Positions 36,182-44,409 of a stretch of 64,000 nucleotides of DNA are shown piece after piece; the stretch's first letter is position 1; each line of letters opens with the position of its first letter. Source of the stretch: Lachnospiraceae bacterium G41 (lineage in GTDB: Bacteria > Bacillota > Clostridia > Lachnospirales > Lachnospiraceae); NCBI GenBank assembly GCA_900100245.1, contig FNEU01000001.1:372001-436000 (forward strand), written 5' to 3'. A program made the translations under genes and the position numbers. Below the pieces are notes generated by a model that saw only the letters and a list, made by a program, of their open reading frames with translations, did not search any database and had not been told where the DNA came from.

Positions 36182-36443
36182 CGAACAACTCCTTAAAAGC
36201 TTCTTCAAAAAACTCACTGCCTACGGACATTTTAAAAGCCTTGTCAAGCGCGTGTGTTTTCTGTAATTTTTCAAAACATTCCTTATTTTTGCAAACATAT
36301 GCTCCCCTGCCGTTTAATTTCCCGGTAGGGTCGATTTTTACTTCGCCTTCGGGAGTTCTGACAATCCTGAGTAATTCTCTTTTGTCACCGCTTTCCCTGC
36401 AGGCCACACATGTTCTTTTAGGAACTCTTTTATTCTGCATCAT
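36171..36443 (-). CDS. ylxR: YlxR/RnpM family RNA-binding protein
   Basis: 90 residues of the DUF448 family. The conserved RTCVACRESGDKRELLRIVR, KLNGRGAYVC and C-terminal helices are present. The B. subtilis homologue has been described as a modulator of RNase P. Its start overlaps the end of nusA by 14 nt; it sits at its usual place between nusA and ylxQ. Confidence 0.93.
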   Translation of the reverse strand: MMQNKRVPKRTCVACRESGDKRELLRIVRTPEGEVKIDPTGKLNGRGAYVCKNKECFEKLQKTHALDKAFKMSVGSEFFEEAFKELFGEQ

Positions 36444-37653
36444 TATTTTCGATATCCTCAGCTACACCTTCAGCATTCTCATAGTACTCTTCGTCTGTAT
36501 ACTCAGGTGCGTATCCTTCGTTCTCGTATTCTTCATCATACTCAAACTCTTCTGCATCAGTAGAGAAACCGAATGCTTCTCTAGCCTGTGACTCGGACTT
36601 GATATCAATCTTAAATCCTGTAAGCTTAGCTGCAAGACGTGCGTTCTGCCCTTCCTTACCGATGGCAAGTGATAACTGTGTATCGGGAACGATTACCATA
36701 GCTTCTTTGCTCTTGGGATCTTCTTCATTAACCGCAACGGCGATAACCTGTGCGGGAGAAAGTGCATTCTGGATGAGTTCGTTTGCATCGGGACTCCAGT
36801 TGATGATATCAATCTTTTCACCGCCAAGTTCGTCAACGATTGCATTTACTCTGGTACCGTTAAGTCCAACGCATGCACCTACGGGATCGATGTTTTCATC
36901 CTTTGACCATACGGACATCTTTGTTCTGCTGCCCGGTTCTCTTGCGATACCCTTGATTTCAACGATACCGTCTTTGATTTCTGTAACTTCTGATTCGAAG
37001 AGTCTCTTAACAAATCCGGGATGTGTACGGGAAACAAGAATCTTGGGTCCCTTTGGTGTATTCTTAACTTCTGTTATATAAACTTTGATTCTGTCTGTAG
37101 GATGGAAATGCTCACCCTTAACCTGCTCGTTTTCGTTTAAGATGGCATCAGCCTTGCCAAGGTTAATAGAAATGCTCTTGCCGATGTATCTCTGAACTAC
37201 ACCGACAACTATATTGTTCTGCTTGGAATAATACTGGTCAAATACAACGTTTCTTTCTTCTTCACGAATCTTCTGTAAGATAACGCTCTTTGCATGCTGT
37301 GTTGCGATACGTCCGAATTCCTTTGACTGAAGTTCGAATCTTACTACATCACCTACTGCAGCTTTCTTTGCAACCTTCTTTGCGTCCTCAAGTGAAACCT
37401 CGGTAACGGGATCCGTAACGTCTTCTGCATTTTCGACAACGGTCTTTTCCTGATAGAGATGATATTCACCTGTCTCTCTGTCCATTTCAACCACGCAGTT
37501 TTCGTCGTTGCCGAAATGCTCTTTGGCTGCCTTCTTAAGAGAGTTCTCTATTGCCTCAAACAACGTTTCCTTGCTGATTTCTTTTTCTTTTTCAAGTTCG
37601 TTGATCGCTCTTAAGAGTTCTTCGCTGTCCTTAACCTTATTTTCCTTTGCCAT
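36430..37653 (-). CDS. nusA: Transcription termination/antitermination factor NusA
   Basis: 407 residues. NusA binds RNA polymerase and affects pausing and termination. An N-terminal polymerase-binding domain (about 1-125) is followed by the S1 domain (about 130-200; VGVVQRYIGKSISINLGKADAIL) and two KH domains (about 225-345; VGACVGLNGTRVNAIVDELGGEKIDII). The last about 50 residues are very acidic and Tyr-rich, as often in clostridia. Second gene of the operon, 17 bp after rimP. Confidence 0.97.
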   Translation of the reverse strand: MAKENKVKDSEELLRAINELEKEKEISKETLFEAIENSLKKAAKEHFGNDENCVVEMDRETGEYHLYQEKTVVENAEDVTDPVTEVSLEDAKKVAKKAAVGDVVRFELQSKEFGRIATQHAKSVILQKIREEERNVVFDQYYSKQNNIVVGVVQRYIGKSISINLGKADAILNENEQVKGEHFHPTDRIKVYITEVKNTPKGPKILVSRTHPGFVKRLFESEVTEIKDGIVEIKGIAREPGSRTKMSVWSKDENIDPVGACVGLNGTRVNAIVDELGGEKIDIINWSPDANELIQNALSPAQVIAVAVNEEDPKSKEAMVIVPDTQLSLAIGKEGQNARLAAKLTGFKIDIKSESQAREAFGFSTDAEEFEYDEEYENEGYAPEYTDEEYYENAEGVAEDIENNDAE

Positions 37654-37670
37654 TAGATTATTCCTCCTAT

Positions 37671-38135
37671 CTAAAAATCAAGTGACAATTTTATTATTGC
37701 AATATCTTTTCTGTTAAATACTGTTTCTTTATCTTCAACGGCGATTGTAACCGTATCCTGATCAAATGCTTTTAAAATTCCGGTGAATTCTTTCTGCTTG
37801 TCAATCGGCTTGAAAGTTTTGATATCAACCGATTCACCGATTGCTTTTTCAAAGTGAATGTCTTTTTTAAGCTTTCTGCCAAGTCCCGGAGAAGATACTT
37901 CGAAAATATATGTTTCCTCAATGTAATCTTCTTTATCAAGTATAGTATTGAATGCTCTCGACACTTTTTCACAGTCGTCGATTGTGACTCCGCCTTCTTT
38001 GTCGATATAGACTCTTAAGTACCAGTCGCTGCCTTCTTTTTCAAAATCGACATCGTAAAGTTCAACGCCTGCATCTTTTAGGATATCAGCAATCAGTTCC
38101 TTTGTTTTGTTTTCGTATTCTTCGTGTTTTGCCAT
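37671..38135 (-). CDS. rimP: Ribosome maturation factor RimP
   Basis: 154 residues. RimP acts in 30S subunit assembly. Motifs: GVELYDVDFEKEGSDWYLRVYID, VTIDDCEKVSRAFNTILD and FEVSSPGLGRKLK. The upstream ATG at 38147 lies within the Shine-Dalgarno (ATGAGG), so the start is the ATG at 38135. First gene of the nusA-infB operon, with a promoter and a possible attenuator hairpin upstream. Confidence 0.95.
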   Translation of the reverse strand: MAKHEEYENKTKELIADILKDAGVELYDVDFEKEGSDWYLRVYIDKEGGVTIDDCEKVSRAFNTILDKEDYIEETYIFEVSSPGLGRKLKKDIHFEKAIGESVDIKTFKPIDKQKEFTGILKAFDQDTVTIAVEDKETVFNRKDIAIIKLSLDF

Positions 38136-38166
38136 ATAATACCTCATCTATATTTGGCATAAAAGA

Positions 38167-38190
38167 AAGTGGGTTTTTGACGACCCACTT
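38167..38190 (-). terminator. Hairpin in the rimP leader (possible attenuator)
   Basis: A perfect 8-bp stem (AAGTGGGT / ACCCACTT) with an 8-nt loop is followed on the minus strand by TCTTTTATG. It lies between the promoter and rimP, so it may be an attenuator of the nusA operon. The T-run is short. Confidence 0.55.
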
Positions 38191-38215
38191 CAGTAATTTA
38201 CCTTATGCAACATTT

Positions 38216-38243
38216 ATGTTAACACAAAAATCATAAAAGTCAA
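38216..38243 (-). promoter_or_regulatory. Promoter of the rimP-nusA-infB operon
   Basis: TTGACT (38238-38243) and TAACAT (38216-38221) are 16 bp apart on the minus strand, about 80 bp before rimP. Confidence 0.65.
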
Positions 38244-38276
38244 GCATATTTCCTTATTTTATGGTATTATAACAGC

Positions 38277-39245
38277 ATGGACGAAAAGACAAAGCTTCAG
38301 GCTTATGACAATTTCAAAGAAATTTACGAACATGTAAACAGCGACTATCCTCTCGCGGTTTATTTTGTCAAGCCCGATGAATACTTTTTAAATAACGTTC
38401 CCTGGCACTGGCACGAGGAAATCGAAATTGATGTTGTGCGTGAAGGAAATGCCGTTTATACCATTGGTGACGACATCATAAAAGTTCCCGCAGGAAATGC
38501 CATTATCATAAAAAGCGACGTCTTCCATTCGATTAAATCCGAAGACGGAGAATGCACGATTATCTCGATTATTTTTTCAAGCAGCATTCTTTTCCCGGAA
38601 AGCACATCTCCGATGAGCGTTTCTTATATGACACCTTTTTCAAAGATGCCTGCCAAAGCAAAATTCATCAACCCTTCCGACAGAGTCGGCAAGGCTTTGT
38701 TTTCGTACATTGAGGATATCATCGATTATAACTTAGGCAGAGAGTACGGCTACGAACTGCTTACAAAGTCCGCACTTTACCAGTTCTGGTTTCTCCTCGT
38801 AAAAGATATGCCCCACAAGGAATTTGCCAAAAAGAATGTGGAGAATATTTCAAAGACGAGTCTTGATGAAGAGCGCATGAAAGATGCGATTATGTTCATC
38901 CAGAAAAACTATTCCGACAATATTACTCTGGAAGATATTGCAGACAGCATCCATATTTCAAAGAGCGAATGCTGCAGACTCTTTAAACGTACCATCTCTC
39001 TTACGCCTTTTGAATATCTGACAAGATTCAGAATTCTTCAGGCCTGTGATATTATGATTAAAAGCCAGAGAAACGATGAATCCATCTCCTATCTTGCGGG
39101 AGTTGTAGGCTTTAATTCTGCGAGCTATTTCAACAAACTCTTTAGGGAATACGTAGGCTGTACGCCCACTGAGTTTCGTAAGAAATCAAAAACCGAACGA
39201 AGAGATAAGCTCTCACCGTTCGGCATGTCTTTTTCACATATTTAA
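38277..39245 (+). CDS. AraC-family regulator with cupin sensing domain
   Basis: 322 residues. The N-terminal cupin (about 35-130) has the His motif WHWHEEIEIDVVREGNAVYTI and PAGNAIIIKSDVFHSI, typical of sugar-responsive AraC proteins. Two helix-turn-helix motifs occupy about 205-305 (ITLEDIADSIHISKSECCRLFK and ISYLAGVVGFNSASYFNKLF...GCTPTEFRK). The ATG at 38277 has no Shine-Dalgarno; a TATTAT/TATAAC -10-like box ends only 4-7 nt before it, so the mRNA may be leaderless. Divergent from rimP. A hairpin at the very end of the coding region (39193-39223) may terminate it. Target genes are not evident. Confidence 0.88.
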   Translation: MDEKTKLQAYDNFKEIYEHVNSDYPLAVYFVKPDEYFLNNVPWHWHEEIEIDVVREGNAVYTIGDDIIKVPAGNAIIIKSDVFHSIKSEDGECTIISIIFSSSILFPESTSPMSVSYMTPFSKMPAKAKFINPSDRVGKALFSYIEDIIDYNLGREYGYELLTKSALYQFWFLLVKDMPHKEFAKKNVENISKTSLDEERMKDAIMFIQKNYSDNITLEDIADSIHISKSECCRLFKRTISLTPFEYLTRFRILQACDIMIKSQRNDESISYLAGVVGFNSASYFNKLFREYVGCTPTEFRKKSKTERRDKLSPFGMSFSHI

Positions 39246-39262
39246 TTCTTTTGTTTCACACT

Positions 39263-40204
39263 TTAATTCCCGTATTCAACAAATCTGTCCTTACCTAAGG
39301 ACTTTGCTTTTTCGAGTGCTTCTTCGGCCTTTTTATAAAGTGTGGCGTAATCTTTGCCGTCTTCAGGGAAATAAGATACACCGATGGAGCAGGAAATCTT
39401 TAATTCCTCTCCGCCTTTAAGATAAGGCTTTCTGACGGTTTCGTTTAACTGCATCGAACGAAACTCAGTTGCTTCCTTCGTAGTATTTTTCATAAGAACC
39501 AGGAATTCGTCTCCGCCGATTCTTCCCTTAATATCGCTGTCACGATATGCTCTCTTTAATACCGAACCGAAGTATTTGATGAATTCGTCTACAGCATCGC
39601 CGTGGTCAAGTGAGAACTTCGTAAAATCATCGCAGTCAATCATTACAAATGCGTGAAGTTCGTTTTCCGCAGAACCGCTTATATATTCGGTAATGGATTC
39701 GTTAACCGCATCTTTGTTTAAAAGACCGGAAACCAAATCTCTTGCAGCCGGTTTGTTGGAATCCGCAGTTTTAACTTTGTTCTCTATAGTCTTCTTATAA
39801 AGCTCTTCATTTACGCGGTTGATTTCCTGCTGGGATACAACCATCTCTGTCATATCGAAAAGAACACCGTACACATTTTCTGAGCCGTCGTTTTCAACTA
39901 CGAGTCTTCCTTCGAATTCCATGAATCGCTCGGTTTCTTCCATAATGCTTTTTACTCTGAAGGAAGCACTGCAGAAGTCATCGAAACCAAACTGGCCTTC
40001 GATTAATTCTTTTACGTTTTTTCTGTCTTCCTTGTAAATAAACATTTCAAACGAATTGAAATATCTTTCAAGGAATGCTTTTTCGGAAAGTCCGAAAAGA
40101 TTTAAAAGACCGTCGGAAACGAATACAAACTTATACGTCTTTCTGTCAAAGACGAAAAACGCACCGGGTATTCTGTTCATTAAATCCATTGATTCACTAA
40201 TCAT
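39263..40204 (-). CDS. PAS-GGDEF protein (predicted diguanylate cyclase)
   Basis: 313 residues, no membrane segment. A PAS domain (about 10-120; GAFFVFDRKTYKFVFVSDGLLNLFG) is followed by a short coiled coil and a GGDEF domain (about 155-310). The active-site GGDEF is exact (GRIGGDEFLVLM), and an RxxD inhibitory site (RDSD) lies five residues before it. The guanine-binding region normally reading FKxINDxxGHxxGD is altered to FTKFSLDHGDAVDEF, with the usual Asn replaced by Ser, so activity is uncertain. It follows prfA by 31 bp on the same strand. Confidence 0.88.
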   Translation of the reverse strand: MISESMDLMNRIPGAFFVFDRKTYKFVFVSDGLLNLFGLSEKAFLERYFNSFEMFIYKEDRKNVKELIEGQFGFDDFCSASFRVKSIMEETERFMEFEGRLVVENDGSENVYGVLFDMTEMVVSQQEINRVNEELYKKTIENKVKTADSNKPAARDLVSGLLNKDAVNESITEYISGSAENELHAFVMIDCDDFTKFSLDHGDAVDEFIKYFGSVLKRAYRDSDIKGRIGGDEFLVLMKNTTKEATEFRSMQLNETVRKPYLKGGEELKISCSIGVSYFPEDGKDYATLYKKAEEALEKAKSLGKDRFVEYGN

Positions 40205-40235
40205 TGATAACCCCTCCGAAGAATAGTCAATTAAG

Positions 40236-41315
40236 TCAGCCTTCCTGCTCGTTTAACTTCACAAGCTTTGCAGCCTGGTCTGCAGCGATGCAGGCATCAA
40301 GTATTTCCCCTATATCCCCGTTCATAATCTTGTCGAGTTTGTAAAGTGTTAAATTGATTCTGTGGTCCGTTACTCTTCCCTGAGGGAAGTTGTAGGTTCT
40401 GATCTTTTCAGATCTGTCGCCTGTACCGATCTGGCTCTTTCTAAGTTCGGCTTCGGCATCATGAGCCTTCTGCTGTTCAAGGTCATAAAGTTTAGCACGA
40501 AGGAGTGCAAAAGCCTTGGCCTTATTCTGAATCTGAGACTTTTCAGTCTGTGAATAAATAACGATACCTGTCGGGAAGTGAGTAAGTCTTACCGCAGAGT
40601 CAGTTGTGTTGACGCACTGTCCGCCACAGCCCGACGCACGCATAACGTCGATTCTTATATCGGCTTCGTTTATTTCAACTTCAACTTCCTCGACCTCGGG
40701 CATTACCGCTACGGTAACCGTAGATGTATGAATTCTTCCGCCCGACTCGGTCTCGGGAACTCTTTGTACTCTGTGTACTCCCGACTCGTATTTAAGCTTT
40801 GAATATGCACCGTTTCCGGTGATCATGAATTCTACTTCCTTCATACCGCCGATACCGATTTCGTCCACGTTGACGGTTTCAACCTTCCATCCCTGGCTCT
40901 CGGCATAATGAACATATAATCTGTACATTTCGGCTGCAAAAAGTGCTGCTTCGTCTCCACCAGCACCTGCTCTTATTTCAACGATAACGTTCTTGTCATC
41001 GTTAGGGTCTTTGGGCAAAAGAAGAATTTTTAATTTCTGCTCGAGTTCTTCAACCTTTGCTTTGGCGTCGTTTAATTCTTCTTTTAACATTTCCCTCATT
41101 TCCTCGTCGCTTTCGGCATCGAGCAGTTCAAGGGAATCTTTAATTGTTTCTTTTGCTTTTTTATATTCTTTGTATGCTTCAACAATAGGTGTGAGGTCAC
41201 TCTGTTCCTTCATCAGCGCTCTGAAGCGTGTCTGATTGTCCGTTACTCCGGGAGACTGTAATTCTCCCATCAGTTCCTCAAACCTGATAAGCAAATCCTC
41301 AAGTCTGTCAAACAT
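40236..41315 (-). CDS. prfA: Peptide chain release factor 1
   Basis: 359 residues. RF1 reads UAA and UAG. The codon-recognition tripeptide region reads [16 protein letters not shown] and the peptidyl-hydrolysis loop is [16 protein letters not shown] with the GGQ motif. It follows prmC by 4 bp; PrmC methylates the GGQ glutamine. Confidence 0.97.
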   Translation of the reverse strand: MFDRLEDLLIRFEELMGELQSPGVTDNQTRFRALMKEQSDLTPIVEAYKEYKKAKETIKDSLELLDAESDEEMREMLKEELNDAKAKVEELEQKLKILLLPKDPNDDKNVIVEIRAGAGGDEAALFAAEMYRLYVHYAESQGWKVETVNVDEIGIGGMKEVEFMITGNGAYSKLKYESGVHRVQRVPETESGGRIHTSTVTVAVMPEVEEVEVEINEADIRIDVMRASGCGGQCVNTTDSAVRLTHFPTGIVIYSQTEKSQIQNKAKAFALLRAKLYDLEQQKAHDAEAELRKSQIGTGDRSEKIRTYNFPQGRVTDHRINLTLYKLDKIMNGDIGEILDACIAADQAAKLVKLNEQEG

Positions 41316-41319
41316 TTTT

Positions 41320-42144
41320 CTATCCTTTCAACACGGCCGTAACAACTCTGTCAAGACCGTTTAAATCCTTAATAACATTAATTCTTTCGTAACCGTTTTC
41401 TCTTAAAAGATTGCTGACGCTTTCTCCCTGATCGAAACCGATTTCCATCATCAAAGAAGCATCGGCATTTAAGTATCCTTTTGCTTTATCGGCTATAATC
41501 CTGTAATAATTAAGACCATCTTCTCCTCCGCAAAGTGCGTTATATGGTTCAAATTTCTTTACCTTTTCATCCAATCCCTCAATAACCTCTTTAGGGATAT
41601 AAGGAGGATTGGATACAATTACGTCAAATTTTTCGTCGATGTTTTCAAACATATCGCTTTCGATAAATGTTACATCAAGCGAAAGATTCTCTTTATTTTT
41701 CTTCGCAGTTGCAAGCGCAGCTTTACTGATATCGCTTGCAAATACGCACAAATCATTTCTTTCATGTTTTACGGAAAGCGCTATGCATCCGCTGCCCGTG
41801 CAAAGGTCTAAAAGCTTTGCATCTTTGGGTGCATTTTTAATAATCTCTTCAACGAGCACTTCCGTATCAAAACGCGGTATTAAAACTGCGGGGTCACAGA
41901 AAAACTCAAGACCGTAAAAGAAAGTCTTTCCGGTAATGTACTGCACAGGCTCTCCCGAATTTCTCCGTTTAATTAAAGAAAAGAATTTCTCTTCCTCTTC
42001 TTTTATGAGCTCTCTCTCAGGATGTGCAAACAAATCGTTTCTATCCGTACCCATTACGTATTCAAGAATAATGGCGCATTCAATATCCGCTTCATCGGAT
42101 ATTATGCGTTTTCTTCCTTCATCGTAAGCTTCTCTATAAGTCAT
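41320..42144 (-). CDS. prmC: Release factor glutamine methyltransferase
   Basis: 274 residues. It methylates the GGQ glutamine of RF1/RF2 with S-adenosylmethionine. SAM motif [15 protein letters not shown] and the catalytic NPPY motif ([10 protein letters not shown]) are intact. The in-frame ATG at 42210 would add 22 residues not typical of the family; the ATG at 42144 ([10 protein letters not shown]) fits better and overlaps the end of the YqhQ-like gene by 11 nt, suggesting coupling since no strong ribosome site is seen. Confidence 0.93.
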   Translation of the reverse strand: MTYREAYDEGRKRIISDEADIECAIILEYVMGTDRNDLFAHPERELIKEEEEKFFSLIKRRNSGEPVQYITGKTFFYGLEFFCDPAVLIPRFDTEVLVEEIIKNAPKDAKLLDLCTGSGCIALSVKHERNDLCVFASDISKAALATAKKNKENLSLDVTFIESDMFENIDEKFDVIVSNPPYIPKEVIEGLDEKVKKFEPYNALCGGEDGLNYYRIIADKAKGYLNADASLMMEIGFDQGESVSNLLRENGYERINVIKDLNGLDRVVTAVLKG

Positions 42145-44029
42145 CCGAATCAAGCCCCAGTCGTTTAAATATCTCATCGTATTCATCGTCGAGCATACGG
42201 TTAAATGCATCTGTATCTTTTAAGGTAAGATGACCGTTCTCATCGATGATGTTATCAAAATCGATATTCTCATCGTCTTCATCGAATTCGTTCTTTTCTT
42301 CTTCCTCTGTATTGATATATACTCTCGCCTTAACTCCGCCCTGAGGCATAACTTCTTTTATGTTGTCAAGGCTGTCAGGCATGGGAATGCTTTCGATTTC
42401 CTTGCTAAAGAGCGGAACATTTCCTTCTTCGTAGTCTTCTTCCTCTTTTTCGGCGATAATACTTTCATCCACGGGTTCGAACTGCATAGTATTCTCGTCT
42501 ACTTCTTCGTCTTCGGGATCGAATCCGTAATCATCGGTAAAATCAATACTTACGGGTTGTGTCTTTTCCATATCATTCACCTTTGTAACAACTTCTGAAA
42601 CTTCTTCCTCTTCAATATTATCATATATTTCTTCTTCGGCAAAATCGACGCCTTTTTCTTCGAGTTCTTCCTTATATTCTGCCGAAGGCTCTTCTTCGTA
42701 TCCTTTAACCGGCTCTTCGTATTCTGCCGGCTCTTCTTCATATTCTGCGTATTCTTCGTCAGAATAGTTTACATAATTTCCGTCTTCATCGACATAATAC
42801 TCTTCAAATTCCTGATTATCGTATACATACTCACCGTTTTGGTTGACATAATATTCTTCGTATTCCTCGTCGCCCGTTACGGTAATGTATTCACCGTTTT
42901 CATCAATGTAGTAATTTTCGCCTTCTTCACTGACATATTCGCTCTGAAGCAGTTCTTCATCGACTCTGGCGTATTCATCTTCAATTTCCTTTTCAAGCTG
43001 CTGCTCTGCCAAAAGGGCCTCCACGGCTTCCTTCGGATCTTTTTTATCAAGTCCGAAATCCGAGGATGAGAACTTATCCGGGAAATTGATTACAAGGAAT
43101 TCTCTCCAGTCAATTGCTGCATCGAGTGATGCCATAGCGGTTGTAATCATTTCATCATCGGGACGAAGTGTTGAAAATACTTGAAAAAGCATACTGGGTG
43201 CCGTAAATATTTTCAGGAAAATATTGTCCGGAAGGTGAGAGATTAAAACATAAAACTCATAAAAGAGTCCCGTTGCCAACGGAAGATATAAAAGTCTGAA
43301 CAGAAGTCTTAAGGGAACCGAATCAACTCTTACAAATATAAAAAGAATTATGGATAAAAATGCGCAAAATGCAATGTAATTGGTCGTACATCTCGTAAAA
43401 AACCTTGAGGATGATGCCACATTTTTATATGTAAGTTTTCTTCCTCTTTCGATGCAGTTGATACATTTATGCACTGCCCCGTGATATTTCATCATTCTTC
43501 TTACATCTTTGAATAAAAGGAATGAAATAAGATAAAGCACCAGTATTAATATTGATGCCGCAAATTCAATAATATGAATAACCGATTGATTGATGATGTA
43601 TCTTTCAAGATACCTTGCGATTAAGTACGGAACGAATGTTACAAAAAAGAAACAGATAACAAAGGAAACGCAAGCGGTTCCTGCGGTAACAATCATATTG
43701 ATATGCTTACCGAAGATTCTTCTTAAAATTCTGTCGATAAAAGTTTCTTTTGTCGTATCGTTTCCGAAAGCTTCTGCGGTAAACTCCAGGGATTCGAGTT
43801 CAAGATAGATAGTATTAACCAACACAAAAATACCTCTGACAAACGGAATCTTGTAAATCAGTCTGTCAGGGTTCGCCTGTGCATTTTTAACAACTGTCTG
43901 AAGCTCGCCGTCGCTCTTTCTGAATTCAAGCGCGTATTTGTTCTGATTCTTGGTCAGAACGCCTTCAAATAAAGGCTTTTCGGTCAGACCGCTGCTTTGT
44001 TTTTTTCTCCTTCTTTTCTTCTTAGCCAT
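42134..44029 (-). CDS. YqhQ-like (DUF1385) membrane protein with acidic repeat tail
   Basis: 631 residues. Residues about 15-320 form the DUF1385/YqhQ region, with about four to five membrane segments and the conserved block MKYHGAVHKCINCIERGRKL...SSRFFTRCTTNYI. In most relatives the first motif reads GAEHK; here the Glu is Val. Residues about 325-631 are an unusual, very acidic extension. It holds three roughly 20-residue repeats of the type YYVDENGEYV (about 375-445), then Glu/Tyr/Pro-rich sequence. The function of the family is unknown. Its place between rpmE and prmC-prfA is conserved in Firmicutes. Confidence 0.8.
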   Translation of the reverse strand: MAKKKRRRKKQSSGLTEKPLFEGVLTKNQNKYALEFRKSDGELQTVVKNAQANPDRLIYKIPFVRGIFVLVNTIYLELESLEFTAEAFGNDTTKETFIDRILRRIFGKHINMIVTAGTACVSFVICFFFVTFVPYLIARYLERYIINQSVIHIIEFAASILILVLYLISFLLFKDVRRMMKYHGAVHKCINCIERGRKLTYKNVASSSRFFTRCTTNYIAFCAFLSIILFIFVRVDSVPLRLLFRLLYLPLATGLFYEFYVLISHLPDNIFLKIFTAPSMLFQVFSTLRPDDEMITTAMASLDAAIDWREFLVINFPDKFSSSDFGLDKKDPKEAVEALLAEQQLEKEIEDEYARVDEELLQSEYVSEEGENYYIDENGEYITVTGDEEYEEYYVNQNGEYVYDNQEFEEYYVDEDGNYVNYSDEEYAEYEEEPAEYEEPVKGYEEEPSAEYKEELEEKGVDFAEEEIYDNIEEEEVSEVVTKVNDMEKTQPVSIDFTDDYGFDPEDEEVDENTMQFEPVDESIIAEKEEEDYEEGNVPLFSKEIESIPMPDSLDNIKEVMPQGGVKARVYINTEEEEKNEFDEDDENIDFDNIIDENGHLTLKDTDAFNRMLDDEYDEIFKRLGLDSDDL

Positions 44030-44071
44030 GGTATCTCCGCAATTAGTCGCATTATGTCTGCATAAATAATA

Positions 44072-44103
44072 GAAAAGGTTGAGATATCATATACCTCAAC
44101 CTC
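44072..44103 (-). terminator. Terminator after rpmE
   Basis: Arms AAGGTTGAG (44076-44084) and CTCAACC(TC) (44095-44103) form an eight-base-pair stem, followed on the minus strand by TTTTCTATT. It lies 10 bp after the rpmE stop. Confidence 0.8.
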
Positions 44104-44113
44104 TTTAACACAA

Positions 44114-44320
44114 CTATTTGCTTTCCACACCGTACTTCTTATTAAACTTATCGATACGGCCACGAGCCTGTGTGGCTTTCTGCTGTCCTGTGTAGAAAGA
44201 GTGGCACTTCGAACAAACTTCTACGTGAATGTCTTTCTTTGTGGAACCTGTTACAAATGTGTTTCCGCAGTTACAGGTCACTGTCGCCTGATAGTACTCA
44301 GGATGAATTCCTTCTCTCAT
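44114..44320 (-). CDS. rpmE: Ribosomal protein bL31 (zinc-binding form)
   Basis: 68 residues. Zinc ligands are visible as CNCGN (CxC) and [13 protein letters not shown] (CxxC), so this is the C+ zinc form. It has its own promoter (44373-44401), a GAGGTGAG ribosome site and a terminator. It sits directly after rho. Confidence 0.97.
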   Translation of the reverse strand: MREGIHPEYYQATVTCNCGNTFVTGSTKKDIHVEVCSKCHSFYTGQQKATQARGRIDKFNKKYGVESK

Positions 44321-44372
44321 TTCAACTCACCTCTCTATATTGAATTCCATTAATTTCACAAAATGCTTGATA

Positions 44373-44401
44373 ATTATATCACGGTGATTTTCTTTATGCA
44401 A
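44373..44401 (-). promoter_or_regulatory. rpmE promoter
   Basis: TTGCAT (44396-44401) and perfect TATAAT (44373-44378) are 17 bp apart, with an upstream TG at the -10. Confidence 0.75.
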
Positions 44402-44409
44402 GACATTTT

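Noticed and set aside
36037-36591. 184-codon plus-strand frame across ylxQ, ylxR and nusA
   Set aside because: Spans three conserved minus-strand genes and has shadow-like composition.
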